Assembly (NCBI RefSeq): GCF_026262505.1
Contig: NC_067207.1
Coordinates: 15,654,082 to 15,718,081, forward strand
Source: Trichomonas vaginalis G3
Lineage: Eukaryota > Parabasalia > Trichomonadida > Trichomonadidae
Reading direction: 5' to 3'
Length of the DNA stretch: 64,000 nt
The position numbers and the translations under genes are program-made. Under the pieces are notes generated by a model that worked only from the letters and a program-made list of their open reading frames with translations, ran no database searches and had not been told where the DNA came from. This document shows positions 28,901 to 36,916 of the stretch, piece after piece (the stretch's first letter is position 1; the number at the start of each line of letters is the position of its first letter).

Positions 28901-29261
28901 AGGAGCTTTCGAGACAACAGATGGAAAAGTTTACTTCACTGACCAACAGTTCATTATAGAACATCTCATTGACTTAGAGTCGAAATATTCTAAACTTTAC
29001 AACAAACACAAAAAGTTGAAAGGAAAACAAAAACAAATGGCATATGATATTTATGAAGATGTTGACGACACAACTGTTCCTGCAAGTGGGGAAAAATCAG
29101 AGGAACCGAAAAGTGACGAAAAACCGATAGAAGAAGAAAAACCAAAAACTGAAGATAAACCAAAACCAAAGTTTAGTTTCCAAACTAAACCAAGTCAACC
29201 TTCATTAGCTGGTATGGGTTGGCGTCAAAGACTTATGGCAGCAGGTGGTTATGTAAAGTAA
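28890..29261 (+). CDS. Maverick protein with coiled coil and Pro/Lys/Glu-rich tail, 123 aa
   Basis: Residues 20-50 form a likely coiled coil (FIIEHLIDLESKYSKLYNKH). Residues 65-105 are a charged Pro/Lys/Glu linker, and the end is PSLAGMGWRQRLMAAGGYVK. It overlaps the previous gene in another frame and lies just before the polymerase, so it might be a replication partner. Mavericks with protein-primed polymerases need a terminal protein and none is obvious, but this link is speculative. Confidence 0.5.
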   Translation: MKSEGAFETTDGKVYFTDQQFIIEHLIDLESKYSKLYNKHKKLKGKQKQMAYDIYEDVDDTTVPASGEKSEEPKSDEKPIEEEKPKTEDKPKPKFSFQTKPSQPSLAGMGWRQRLMAAGGYVK

Positions 29262-29265
29262 AGAA

Positions 29266-29294
29266 AAAAATATTTTTTTATTTTTATAAAAATG
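29266..29294 (+). promoter_or_regulatory. Replication-class upstream element of DNA polymerase gene
   Basis: An A7-TA-T7 palindrome followed by ATTTTTATAAAAAT, which is palindromic and overlaps the ATG. It matches the helicase leader at 3803-3836 except for one T. Promoter role inferred. Confidence 0.5.
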
Positions 29295-31445
29295 CCCCCA
29301 TATAGAATGGATAGAAAGTCTGCTAGAATAAAAGCAGAGTTACAAAGATATGGTTGGAGAGTTTCAAAGAATTTTAAATATAGGAAGGGAAGACCCATAA
29401 AAGTCTATGACAAACTAGCTGGTCTGACCTACGAAATGGATTTGGAAACAGCACGTGCCAATTATCCAAACAGACTAGAGAGGTTAGAAGAAGAACGTCT
29501 TATGGACATGCCTTTCGATGTTAGTGAACCTCAAGTTGAAGGACACGACGGCTTTGCCAGATTCTACTGGAAACATGACGAACAATTGCATCCTTTGAGA
29601 AGGAAAAAAGGAAAAGGTGAAGACGCACATGCTCCCATGGAAAGAACAAGATATGCATATGAAAAGTACCGTGAAGTTAGAAGTCAAATTACTTCTGGTC
29701 GAACCTTTACAGTAAACTTTGACGAAGGAAAGAACAAAGAAGGCTTCATGGGTGTACTTGCTGCAATTCAAGATGGAAATAAGAAAGGATACAATCTCAG
29801 ATTGACCATAACGGATTTGGATGGTCACATTTACTATGCAAATGGCAATGTCACAACAGCTGCAAAACTTCTTGACGCTTTCAAGACTACAAAGAGAGAA
29901 CAAATGTTTGACTCCGACTCAGACATTTTGAATGCAATTGAAGGAATTGCAAGTGTCAAGTTCGAATGGTACCAACCTAACCCTCAAGCAGTCAGACAAC
30001 ATGCTGGATACTTCCCGTTCATAAATAAGTCTGACATTGACTTGACAAGGTATGGAATTTACAATTCAATTGAAACAATTGTCAATGAACCTTGCATTCT
30101 TACATGTCTCAGGAACTCTGGTCTTGTTACAGAAGAGAAGATGAAGTACCTTGAGTCATGTGTGAAGACAAGGTACATTCTCAGAGGTCAATTGGCAAAA
30201 ATTGCACCGTTGGCAAATGTCAATATCCGAGTCAACATACCTACAGCTAAAGGTTCTTCACATGACGACTATGTTGTTGACAAAGACTTACCATGGTTGA
30301 AGATTGTAATTGTCCACAACCACTTCATGTTGAACGAAAGTCTTACAAACCCATTGTTCGGAAAAGGCAAGTGCAACATTGTCAGAGCTGTAAACATTCT
30401 TTTCGAGAAAGGTTTGTTGGAACCAATTCCAGATGACAAGCTGACAGAAACTTTTGTACCAAAAGACGAAACAAACTTTTCACTGTTAGCAAGACCAAAA
30501 GTTGTTCCAGACAAAGTTCTAGTACAAAAGAAGTACACAATTCCAAAAGGAGTTGGATTGTTCGGATACCAACCTGAACCAGAAGAACTTCCAATGAGGT
30601 TGCAAGAACTTCAAGATGCTATAAATAAACTTCCATTGAGACATCCAATTGACGTCAAATTGTATTGGAGAGCATCTGAGTTAGGTCAGAAGGTTTTATA
30701 TGAAACAGGTTGCTTCGACGATGTTTATGAGATAACAGGAGAAGTTTCTCAGAAGATAAGAGACTCGCTTGAATTTCCACGAACCGGGCCGATTGGTTGC
30801 GACAAGTTCGACTCAGATGAAAAGATATACTATGTCGACCTTAACGCTGCGTACATGAGGTTTGTCCAATATATTCCAACTGGAATTCCAAACGAAGACG
30901 GTGAGTTCCCAGGAAGGAACTATACAGTTGGAAAAGTCATACAACAACTGTATGATATTAGGAAAGCTTCAAACCCCAAACTTGCAATGACACTCAAATT
31001 GCTTATGAATTCGACATGGGGATATTCCATTAAGAAACCTCAAGAGATGAAGAGTAAACATTATGAGAAGGTCGACAACTTTGTTGAAAGGTTTTCTCCT
31101 TTTGTTTTGAAGTACGAATTCACTCAAGGTCAAAGTGGCTTAGTAACCACATTAAAACCTATTGTCGAACATTGGTCTTACCCTCAGTTCGCAAAGGCAG
31201 TCCTTGACAACTACAACAAATTCTTCTCGGAAGTCAAATCCAAAGTGAAGGTTTACTATGAGAACATCGATGCACTCATGACGAACGAAGAAGGCTATAA
31301 CAAACTCATTGAAATGGGCATGGTCGGTGAAAAGATGGGTCAATTCAAATTGGACAAAATTTTCACCGAAGTTCATGTAATATCGAAAAGGAAGTACTGG
31401 GGTGTTAAAGAAGATGGTGAAATAGTTAAACATTGCATGAAATAA
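29292..31445 (+). CDS. Protein-primed family B DNA polymerase, Maverick C-B
   Basis: Replicates the element. The frame is 717 residues. The N-terminal 430 residues are poorly conserved (possibly terminal-protein-like and exonuclease regions). Polymerase motif A is YYVDLNAAYMRF (about residue 515), motif B is KLLMNSTWGYSIKKP (about 570) and the motif C region is VKVYYENIDALMT (about 652). It ends VISKRKYWGVKEDGEIVKHC, the usual region after motif C in Maverick polymerases. The length is shorter than many Maverick polymerases (about 1000 residues), so it may be incomplete although the frame is open throughout. Confidence 0.8.
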   Translation: MPPYRMDRKSARIKAELQRYGWRVSKNFKYRKGRPIKVYDKLAGLTYEMDLETARANYPNRLERLEEERLMDMPFDVSEPQVEGHDGFARFYWKHDEQLHPLRRKKGKGEDAHAPMERTRYAYEKYREVRSQITSGRTFTVNFDEGKNKEGFMGVLAAIQDGNKKGYNLRLTITDLDGHIYYANGNVTTAAKLLDAFKTTKREQMFDSDSDILNAIEGIASVKFEWYQPNPQAVRQHAGYFPFINKSDIDLTRYGIYNSIETIVNEPCILTCLRNSGLVTEEKMKYLESCVKTRYILRGQLAKIAPLANVNIRVNIPTAKGSSHDDYVVDKDLPWLKIVIVHNHFMLNESLTNPLFGKGKCNIVRAVNILFEKGLLEPIPDDKLTETFVPKDETNFSLLARPKVVPDKVLVQKKYTIPKGVGLFGYQPEPEELPMRLQELQDAINKLPLRHPIDVKLYWRASELGQKVLYETGCFDDVYEITGEVSQKIRDSLEFPRTGPIGCDKFDSDEKIYYVDLNAAYMRFVQYIPTGIPNEDGEFPGRNYTVGKVIQQLYDIRKASNPKLAMTLKLLMNSTWGYSIKKPQEMKSKHYEKVDNFVERFSPFVLKYEFTQGQSGLVTTLKPIVEHWSYPQFAKAVLDNYNKFFSEVKSKVKVYYENIDALMTNEEGYNKLIEMGMVGEKMGQFKLDKIFTEVHVISKRKYWGVKEDGEIVKHCMK

Positions 31446-31452
31446 AAAATTT

Positions 31453-31560
31453 TTATTCGAATTTGAATCGGACAGGTCGAGTTACACCATTCTTGGTCTC
31501 AAACTCATATATAACCTGTTTGTTTGTATTTTCGTCGACTATGGCACGAGACACAAACAT
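31453..31560 (-). CDS. Very small Maverick ORF, 35 aa
   Basis: Frame MFVSRAIVDENTNKQVIYEF ending RFKFE, converging on the polymerase gene. The composition looks like a beta-strand protein rather than random AT-rich translation. Support is weak and rests on position between two genes with no other content. Confidence 0.3.
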   Translation of the reverse strand: MFVSRAIVDENTNKQVIYEFETKNGVTRPVRFKFE

Positions 31561-31590
31561 TGACCAAACGGACAAAAAGTGTCATTTCAG

Positions 31591-31854
31591 ATGGTCACGC
31601 AGCCAATCGCATTCGAGCACTTCGAAGAAGCCTTACGTTCCAAGGGAGAGGGTGTCTGGTGCAAGGCAGAGGTCATGAAACTCTACGAGCAGTACATCCT
31701 CAATGCCTGGGAGGACAAATCGTCCTTGGATTGGCAATTCTACCAACTCCTCTGGGACGACCTCCTACGCAACTGGGATGACGAAAGAGTCCAATTCAGG
31801 GGTCAGGAACTACTTGTCCAAATTCTCATTAATTTAAGCCGCTTACGCAACTAA
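31591..31854 (+). CDS. Maverick small protein, 87 aa
   Basis: Starts MVTQPIAFEHFEEALRSKG. Trp-rich helical protein (WQFYQLLWDDLLRNWDD). The preferred ATG at 31591 follows AAAAAGTGTCATTTCAG, a leader shared with two genes at 34.8 and 35.1 kb. Function unknown; looks whole. Confidence 0.55.
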   Translation: MVTQPIAFEHFEEALRSKGEGVWCKAEVMKLYEQYILNAWEDKSSLDWQFYQLLWDDLLRNWDDERVQFRGQELLVQILINLSRLRN

Positions 31855-31903
31855 ACACCTAAATTTACTTGGGGTTTCCCCCTAAAATAAAATTTTTTTA
31901 CTC

Positions 31904-32615
31904 TTAGAACCACTCGAGGTTCTCCTTACGGTTGTTGAGCTTGTCACCGTCAATGTGTCTAACCTTCGTCTTCTTGCCTGGATTTGGAACCCATTGAATT
32001 GCGACAAGCTTGCCCATGGAGATTGAACCGCGATTCCGAAGGTTAAGGTTCAAGTGTCCCAAGTTGTTGAGGACTGGGGTAAGAACCTTGCCGTCTCCTG
32101 TTGCGGATTTGGTATGGGTAGGGTTGGGAAATTTCGTAAGTGTCATCGGCAACAAGGGTTGCCCAAACTTCCTTTTCTTCGTGTTTCTCTTCTTCTTCCT
32201 CTTCTTCTTCGTGTTTCTCTTCTTCTTCGTGTTTCTCTTCTTCCTCGAAAATTCCTTCTTCAATTTGGTACTCACGAATTACGGTGTTGGAGGTTCTGTC
32301 CTTTCCGAGTACCTTCCAGATGGCGTCTATCTCTTCGAAGAAACGGTAGATGAGTCTGGCAAGGTCTCGGTTCTCTCTCGCGTAAATGCGCAAGGTTTCC
32401 GTCAAATCATTCAGGCATTTCTCATTGGAAGCTTGGTTCATGAGGACATCGGCTTTGAGCTTGGTCATCTCTTCCATAAGACTACTTTGGAGAGTCTTAA
32501 CGGTGTTTGTCAGATGAGCTTTCAAATTCAAAATTTGAATTTGAACTGGGCGCTTGTCTGGCAACATTGAAAGGACATCTGCCATTGTGTTCGGCTTCGG
32601 TGCTTGTTCGGACAT
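31904..32615 (-). pseudogene. HNH-endonuclease-like Maverick gene with coiled coil, broken
   Basis: The 5' part (from MSEQAPKPNTMADVL) codes for a helical coiled coil and a long Glu/Lys/His repeat. The 3' part holds HIDGDKLNNRKENLEWF, the signature of HNH_3/NUMOD-type endonucleases, which bind DNA and cut it with one metal ion. Such genes move as homing-type passengers in viruses. The region looks broken, with about one break. Codon use differs from the ATPase/capsid half (more GC). Confidence 0.6.
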
Positions 32616-32647
32616 CGAAAAAATGAAGTGGTTTGAGAATGACGGTT

Positions 32648-33232
32648 TTACTTCAAAAAGCTTGTTATGACAGTTAAGTCATACAACAAGTTTAAAATAA
32701 TATCTTGTTCTTCTTCTGAACGTTTGTTGTCTCTTCCGATAAAAGTTTCGAACATGAGAACCAAAAAACGTTTTTTGAGATTGCGGAAGAGTTCAGGCAA
32801 ATTTTCATATTCTGGATATGTTGGGAGCAGTTCAAAACATCTGAGCTGACTTTCGGACAAAATTGGGACAATGTCAGAAAATTCATCCTTGGTCGGACTG
32901 CTTGAAGGTAAGTCCCTTACATGTAAGTAGCTCTGGTAAAGTCTTCTCATCTCTGCTAACTTTTGGAGTATAGCTTCGTAGTTTAGAAGTTTCAATTTTA
33001 ATTGTCTTATTCCACTCTTGACATCTAAACGGTAACTATCCATGAGGTCAAGAGTAGCTTTGGTAGCTTTAAGTGGAGCTATCTGTTCCTTGACTCCTGC
33101 AATTTTGGTTGCAATTGTGATTTGAGCTCCTTCAAGTTCGCCGTCTATGTCGTTCTCAACACCTTCAACCATAGCTTGAAACTCTTCATCGGTCCATTGA
33201 GATTGGTGTGGGACGAATTTAACTTGCTTCAT
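32648..33232 (-). CDS. Maverick helical protein, 194 aa
   Basis: Begins MKQVKFVPHQSQWTDEEFQA. Residues 15-110 are an almost continuous amphipathic helix (IATKIAGVKEQIAPLKATKA; QLKLKLLNYEAILQKLAEM). The C-terminal half is also helical, ending DLTVITSFLK. It belongs to a GC-richer gene group at 31.5-35.3 kb. No known domain; looks whole. Confidence 0.6.
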   Translation of the reverse strand: MKQVKFVPHQSQWTDEEFQAMVEGVENDIDGELEGAQITIATKIAGVKEQIAPLKATKATLDLMDSYRLDVKSGIRQLKLKLLNYEAILQKLAEMRRLYQSYLHVRDLPSSSPTKDEFSDIVPILSESQLRCFELLPTYPEYENLPELFRNLKKRFLVLMFETFIGRDNKRSEEEQDIILNLLYDLTVITSFLK

Positions 33233-33273
33233 TCAAAAAATGAAAAAAATGTTTTTACTCTAAACGTTAAGGT

Positions 33274-33639
33274 TTACTGAACTGGTTGGATGTCGCCTTC
33301 TGAGGTTATGTAGAACGGCTGACCCGAGAAGTGAAGGAGACCCTTGAGAATTTGGCTCATTCTTGGGAAAGGGTTCTCTCTGTTTGGAAGTCGTATCCAA
33401 GGACGCTTGGCAAAGAACTTGAGAAGAGCTTCTTTCTTTGCTTGCTTTATGTCGTCGTAGGCTGTCCCGTCTGGTATTTGAATTGGAATTCCAGTCGAAG
33501 TCTCGAGATTCAAGGCAGCCCTTCCCGTTATCCAACAGTTAACAAGCTTGCCTTTTACATTCTGCCTGAGGAAGTCTTTAACAAGCTCGTTAATTTCAAT
33601 TAGGTAAATTGCCTCGTCGGTAGGTTCGACCTCGACCAT
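33274..33639 (-). CDS. Maverick protein, 121 aa
   Basis: Starts MVEVEPTDEAIYLIEINELV. Mixed alpha/beta sequence, with the conserved-looking core GKLVNCWITGRAALNLETS and a basic patch KKEALLKFFAKRPWIRLP. The start codon abuts the minisatellite at 33640. No domain recognised; looks whole. Confidence 0.6.
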   Translation of the reverse strand: MVEVEPTDEAIYLIEINELVKDFLRQNVKGKLVNCWITGRAALNLETSTGIPIQIPDGTAYDDIKQAKKEALLKFFAKRPWIRLPNRENPFPRMSQILKGLLHFSGQPFYITSEGDIQPVQ

Positions 33640-33978
33640 TGCTACTGTCAGTAAAAGTACTGCTACTGTCAGTAAAAGTACTGCTACTGTCAGAAAAAGT
33701 ACTGCTACTGTCAGTAAAAGTACTGCTACTGTCAGAAAAAGTACTGCTACTGTCAGTAAAAGTACTGCTAGTAGCAGAAAAAAGGAAAATTTGAGAGGGT
33801 TTTCGACGATAAAGTACTGCTACTGTCAGTAAAAGTACTGCTACTGTCAGTAAAAGTACTGCTACTGTCAGAAAAAGTACTGCTACTGTCAGTAAAAGTA
33901 CTGCTACTGTCAGAAAAAGTACTGCTACTGTCAGTAAAAGTACTGCTACTGTCAGTAGCAGTACTGCTAGTAGCAGAG
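33640..33978. repeat. 21-bp minisatellite, about 14 copies
   Basis: The unit TGCTACTGTCAGTAAAAGTAC (one more base than shown in part copies, with GTCAGAAAAAG variants) repeats at exactly 21 bp (33661, 33682 and so on). A 45-bp non-repeat insert sits at about 33768-33812. It ends directly before the proline-rich gene at 34018. Element A has an unrelated 22-bp repeat at the same place. Confidence 0.85.
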
Positions 33979-34017
33979 ATTTTTATCGTTGTGGTCCGAC
34001 GGTTAAGCCACAGACGA

Positions 34018-34592
34018 ATGTCCGACGTCCCACCAACCGAGTCCATTCCCAAACCAGAGGAACCTAAAGCACCAGCCCCTACACCTCAGTTCCAGCAAGT
34101 ACCTCCGAATTACTACCAATTTCCACCTCAAGGTTACTACCAATTTCCACTACAAGGCTTCCCGAACTACCCTCCTCAGCCTATGCCTTACTTCCCCAAC
34201 CCTTGGATGTTCCAGCAAGCTCCACCCCAGCAATTCCAATCTCAATCCAATCGAAGAGAGACCAAGAGTTCGAAGAAGGTCTGAACCGCTTACGCAAAGA
34301 GTATGCTACAGCTCCAATGGAAGACGACAGGCTTTCAGTCTCTTCCCTAAGGTCGACCGATTCGACTCGTACCACAGATTCGGTTCGTGACCGTGAAGAC
34401 TACCTCAAGCAGTCTGAGAGACTCTTCATCCTACAATCATTTACAACTGGAGCTCTCAAGAACATGCGCAATTACGAAGGTCAGACACCAGCTGGAGACC
34501 GCAAAACAGACGTACTCGCAAGAGCAGTCCAACTGGTCAAGACAAAGACCGAGATAGTCGACTTCATTCTTGCAGCTTGCCCATACAAGTAA
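34018..34592 (+). pseudogene. Pro/Gln/Tyr-rich Maverick protein, broken
   Basis: Starts MSDVPPTESIPKPEEPKAPA. The first 80 residues are a low-complexity Pro/Gln/Tyr/Phe sequence (YYQFPPQGYYQFPLQG). The 3' part codes for a helical, charged segment (TDSVRDREDYLKQSERLF; DVLARAVQLVKTKTEIVDF). Sticky disordered regions of this kind are common in virion tegument or assembly proteins. Looks broken, with about one break. A short copy of its start lies in element A at 646. Confidence 0.5.
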
Positions 34593-34620
34593 AAAAATAA
34601 ACAATTACGAGTTAAACTTT

Positions 34621-34821
34621 TTATTCTTTCTTTTCTGAGTTGTTTAGAGCTGGTTTCTCTTGTAGGAACCTTTCGTACTCTTCCATGGTCATGTAATTGC
34701 GAATTTTGTACGCAATTCCAGGTTCGTTGTTTTTGAACCTGATGTATGTAACGCTTCCATCCTCCTCGGGGAAGTAAGCTGCTAACATCTGACCAAGTTT
34801 TCTCGGTGACTCGGAGCTCAT
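34621..34821 (-). CDS. Maverick small protein, 66 aa
   Basis: Frame MSSESPRKLGQMLAAYFPEE, a small beta/alpha protein (VTYIRFKNNEPGIAYKIRNY). The ATG follows AAAAAGTGACATTTTT, the shared accessory-gene leader. Looks whole. Confidence 0.5.
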   Translation of the reverse strand: MSSESPRKLGQMLAAYFPEEDGSVTYIRFKNNEPGIAYKIRNYMTMEEYERFLQEKPALNNSEKKE

Positions 34822-34861
34822 AAAAATGTCACTTTTTAAACGTTAAGTTTTTAGTCTTATT

Positions 34862-35056
34862 TTACCCTTTGTTTACCCTTTGTTTGTCAAGGTAGTATTG
34901 GAGTGCAATTTCTCCAAATTCTCTGTGTCGGAGTTCTTCAGCATTTTCCAAGGTGTACCTGGAGAACTCAAAGAAGTTGTCAAGAACATACTGCCATGCT
35001 GCTCTTCTGAGTTCGTCGGTATTTTGGAAGTGTTGCACCTTCGAGTCTTCGGACAT
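34862..35056 (-). CDS. Maverick small protein, 64 aa
   Basis: Frame MSEDSKVQHFQNTDELRRAA, helical and Tyr/Phe-rich, ending DKQRVNKG. The ATG follows AAAAAGTGTCATTTTTTC, the same leader as the 34621 and 31591 genes. A short direct repeat (TACCCTTTGTT) marks the 3' end. Looks whole. Confidence 0.5.
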   Translation of the reverse strand: MSEDSKVQHFQNTDELRRAAWQYVLDNFFEFSRYTLENAEELRHREFGEIALQYYLDKQRVNKG

Positions 35057-35099
35057 GAAAAAATGACACTTTTTCTATTAAACCGTTTTGGCATTTCTC

Positions 35100-35279
35100 A
35101 TGAGTGAGTATAGTTCTGCCGAACCATTGGAAGAGAAGAAGTACCCTTGCTGGCAAAAGACAAAAATAGTTGCCTTAGTTGTCATTGCAATTGTACTCGT
35201 AATTGAATTCATTGTACTTCTCTTCACGTACATAAAACTCAGCAATGGTATTTGCTTTAAGAAGCTACCATCTTACTAA
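35100..35279 (+). CDS. Single-pass membrane protein, 59 aa
   Basis: Starts MSEYSSAEPLEEKKYPCWQK. One strong transmembrane segment IVALVVIAIVLVIEFIVLLF at about residues 23-42, then a short Cys-containing tail. Divergent from the 34862 gene. Possibly a virion-membrane or host-membrane protein of the element. Looks whole. Confidence 0.55.
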   Translation: MSEYSSAEPLEEKKYPCWQKTKIVALVVIAIVLVIEFIVLLFTYIKLSNGICFKKLPSY

Positions 35280-35293
35280 GACTAAACACTTAC

Positions 35294-35324
35294 ATTTTTC
35301 AAGCTTGACTTTTTACAATTTGAA
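35294..35324. repeat. 31-bp direct repeat, left border of accessory cassette
   Basis: ATTTTTCAAGCTTGACTTTT (first 20 bases) is repeated without change over 31 bp at 36912-36942. The two copies bracket the 1.6-kb cassette. Confidence 0.8.
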
Positions 35325-35330
35325 TTTTCA

Positions 35331-35530
35331 TGAAATTTACACCAAAAATAATGTTTATGTTAGAATGTTAGATCTAACATGTTTTCTAACACGTTTTCTA
35401 ACATGGTCTAAAACTCTTGAATTTTCATGAAATTTACACCAAAAATAATGTTTATGTTAGAATGTTAGATCTAACATGTTTTCTAACACGTTTTCTAACA
35501 TGGTCTAAAACTCTTGAATTTTCATGAATT
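35331..35530. repeat. Left arm of cassette: two direct units with TTAGATCTAA palindrome
   Basis: Each unit holds AAAAATAATGTTTATGTTAG, then TGTTAGATCTAACA, then TTTTCTAACACG. The second copy is nearly identical. It is inverted relative to 36547-36720. Confidence 0.8.
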
Positions 35531-35600
35531 TTCCCGAAATAAAAAATAAAATTAGTTTTATTTTTTATTTTATTTATTTTTTTTATTTTGTATAAAAGAC

Positions 35601-36542
35601 ATGATTTCAACAATCGGCACAACAACAATTCAAACAACTACAGCACCAAACTCGCTAGTTATGAATCCAACATCTATGTTAGTAGAGATGAAAAACTTCA
35701 TTCCTTCTTCATATACTTTCGAAACAAAAATCCAGAAGATAAAGCAAGAACTTTTAACAAGTAATTTAGACTGTAGTGCGAAAGATGAAACAAATGAACA
35801 GTATCTTTATGAAATGCAGGACATTATTGACCATTTACCCAAATTGCCTGAAATCCAACAACAAAAACTAACCATTCCCGAATTTGACGAAATAGAAGTC
35901 AAAGCAACTGACTCAGTAGAAATAAAGAAGTTCATACGAAAGGTAAATTATGAATTCCTTGGTTTTCATTGCAACCATAAGGTTATGGACAAAGATTGCG
36001 ACATGGTATATAAGAACATCTCTGACCTTTACAAATCCGAAGAATTTAAGACCTACGACAACTTTGTTTCATTAGTTGCAAAATGTGTTTGGGAAATAAG
36101 AGATAAAGATAGTAGGGGTAAGGTATGGAACGAACAAATAAGACCCGCTATGTTCGAGATGAAGAAAACCATTGACGCCTTAGTTGTTTTAGCAGGTAAG
36201 GTTTCAGAATATAACGCAAAAATGAATCCGCAATGTTCAAAATGTAAAGCAGCAATGAGGAAATATAACTACTCCGTCAAAGAGATAGAACGTATGCGAA
36301 ACGACTATGCAGATTTAAAGAAAGAAGCAGAAAAACCAGCAGAAGATAAAATGAACATGTTAGAATTTCTGAACAAAAACTATCCAACTGCTGACGATTT
36401 CCTATTATCTGACGTCAAGAAGAAGTATAAAGAAACCTTCGGCATAGTTAAAACATTCGATGTACTAAAAGAAGAAATTGAAGCTACGAAACTGTTTAGA
36501 GTCATGAACCATCGCAACATATACCATGTAAAACGCTTGTAA
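35601..36542 (+). CDS. Cassette protein, 313 aa, unknown
   Basis: Unrecognised protein. The N-terminal 30 residues are Thr/Ser-rich (MISTIGTTTIQTTTAPNSLV). The middle has a possible metal-binding site: FHCNHKVMDKDC near 133-144 and CSKCKAAMRKY near 210. The C-terminal third is charged and helical. The frame is intact among many broken neighbours and is enclosed by inverted repeats, which suggests either recent arrival or selection. It is not a recognised transposase: no DDE or HUH motif was found. The leader is a long A/T tract (AAAATAAAATTAG type). Confidence 0.65.
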   Translation: MISTIGTTTIQTTTAPNSLVMNPTSMLVEMKNFIPSSYTFETKIQKIKQELLTSNLDCSAKDETNEQYLYEMQDIIDHLPKLPEIQQQKLTIPEFDEIEVKATDSVEIKKFIRKVNYEFLGFHCNHKVMDKDCDMVYKNISDLYKSEEFKTYDNFVSLVAKCVWEIRDKDSRGKVWNEQIRPAMFEMKKTIDALVVLAGKVSEYNAKMNPQCSKCKAAMRKYNYSVKEIERMRNDYADLKKEAEKPAEDKMNMLEFLNKNYPTADDFLLSDVKKKYKETFGIVKTFDVLKEEIEATKLFRVMNHRNIYHVKRL

Positions 36543-36546
36543 ATAG

Positions 36547-36720
36547 TTATGTTAGAAAACATGTTAGAAAACATGTTAGATCTAACATTCTAACATAAAC
36601 ATTATTTTTGCTGAATTCCGTATGAAATTTCATGAGTTTTGTATGTTTTAGACCATGTTAGAAAACATGTTAGAAAACATGTTAGATCTAACATTCTACC
36701 CTAAACATTATTTTTATTGA
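36547..36720. repeat. Right arm of cassette: two units inverted to the left arm
   Basis: GTTAGAAAACATGTTAGAAA followed by ACATGTTAGATCTAACATTC and AACATTATTTTT, present twice. It is the reverse complement of the left arm unit. Confidence 0.8.
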
Positions 36721-36916
36721 AAAATGACCAAAATTCTGAGTAAAATGGCATAAGATTGCTTCCCTCGGAAAACCGAGAGAAGAGATTCCGTATGAAAATC
36801 GTGAAATTTCTCTAGACCGACTTTTACCGGTCTAGCCTAAAACTCATGAAAATCGTGAAAAATAACAGAGTATTTTGACAACTTCAAACAAGTAGGGTAG
36901 ATGAACCATTTATTTT

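Noticed and set aside
32140-32353. Ser-rich and Leu/Val-rich plus-strand frames
   Set aside because: Mirror of the Glu/Lys repeat in the minus-strand HNH-like gene.
33640-33978. CRISPR-like array
   Set aside because: Units are adjacent without unique spacers, the genome is eukaryotic and no cas gene is present. It is a minisatellite.
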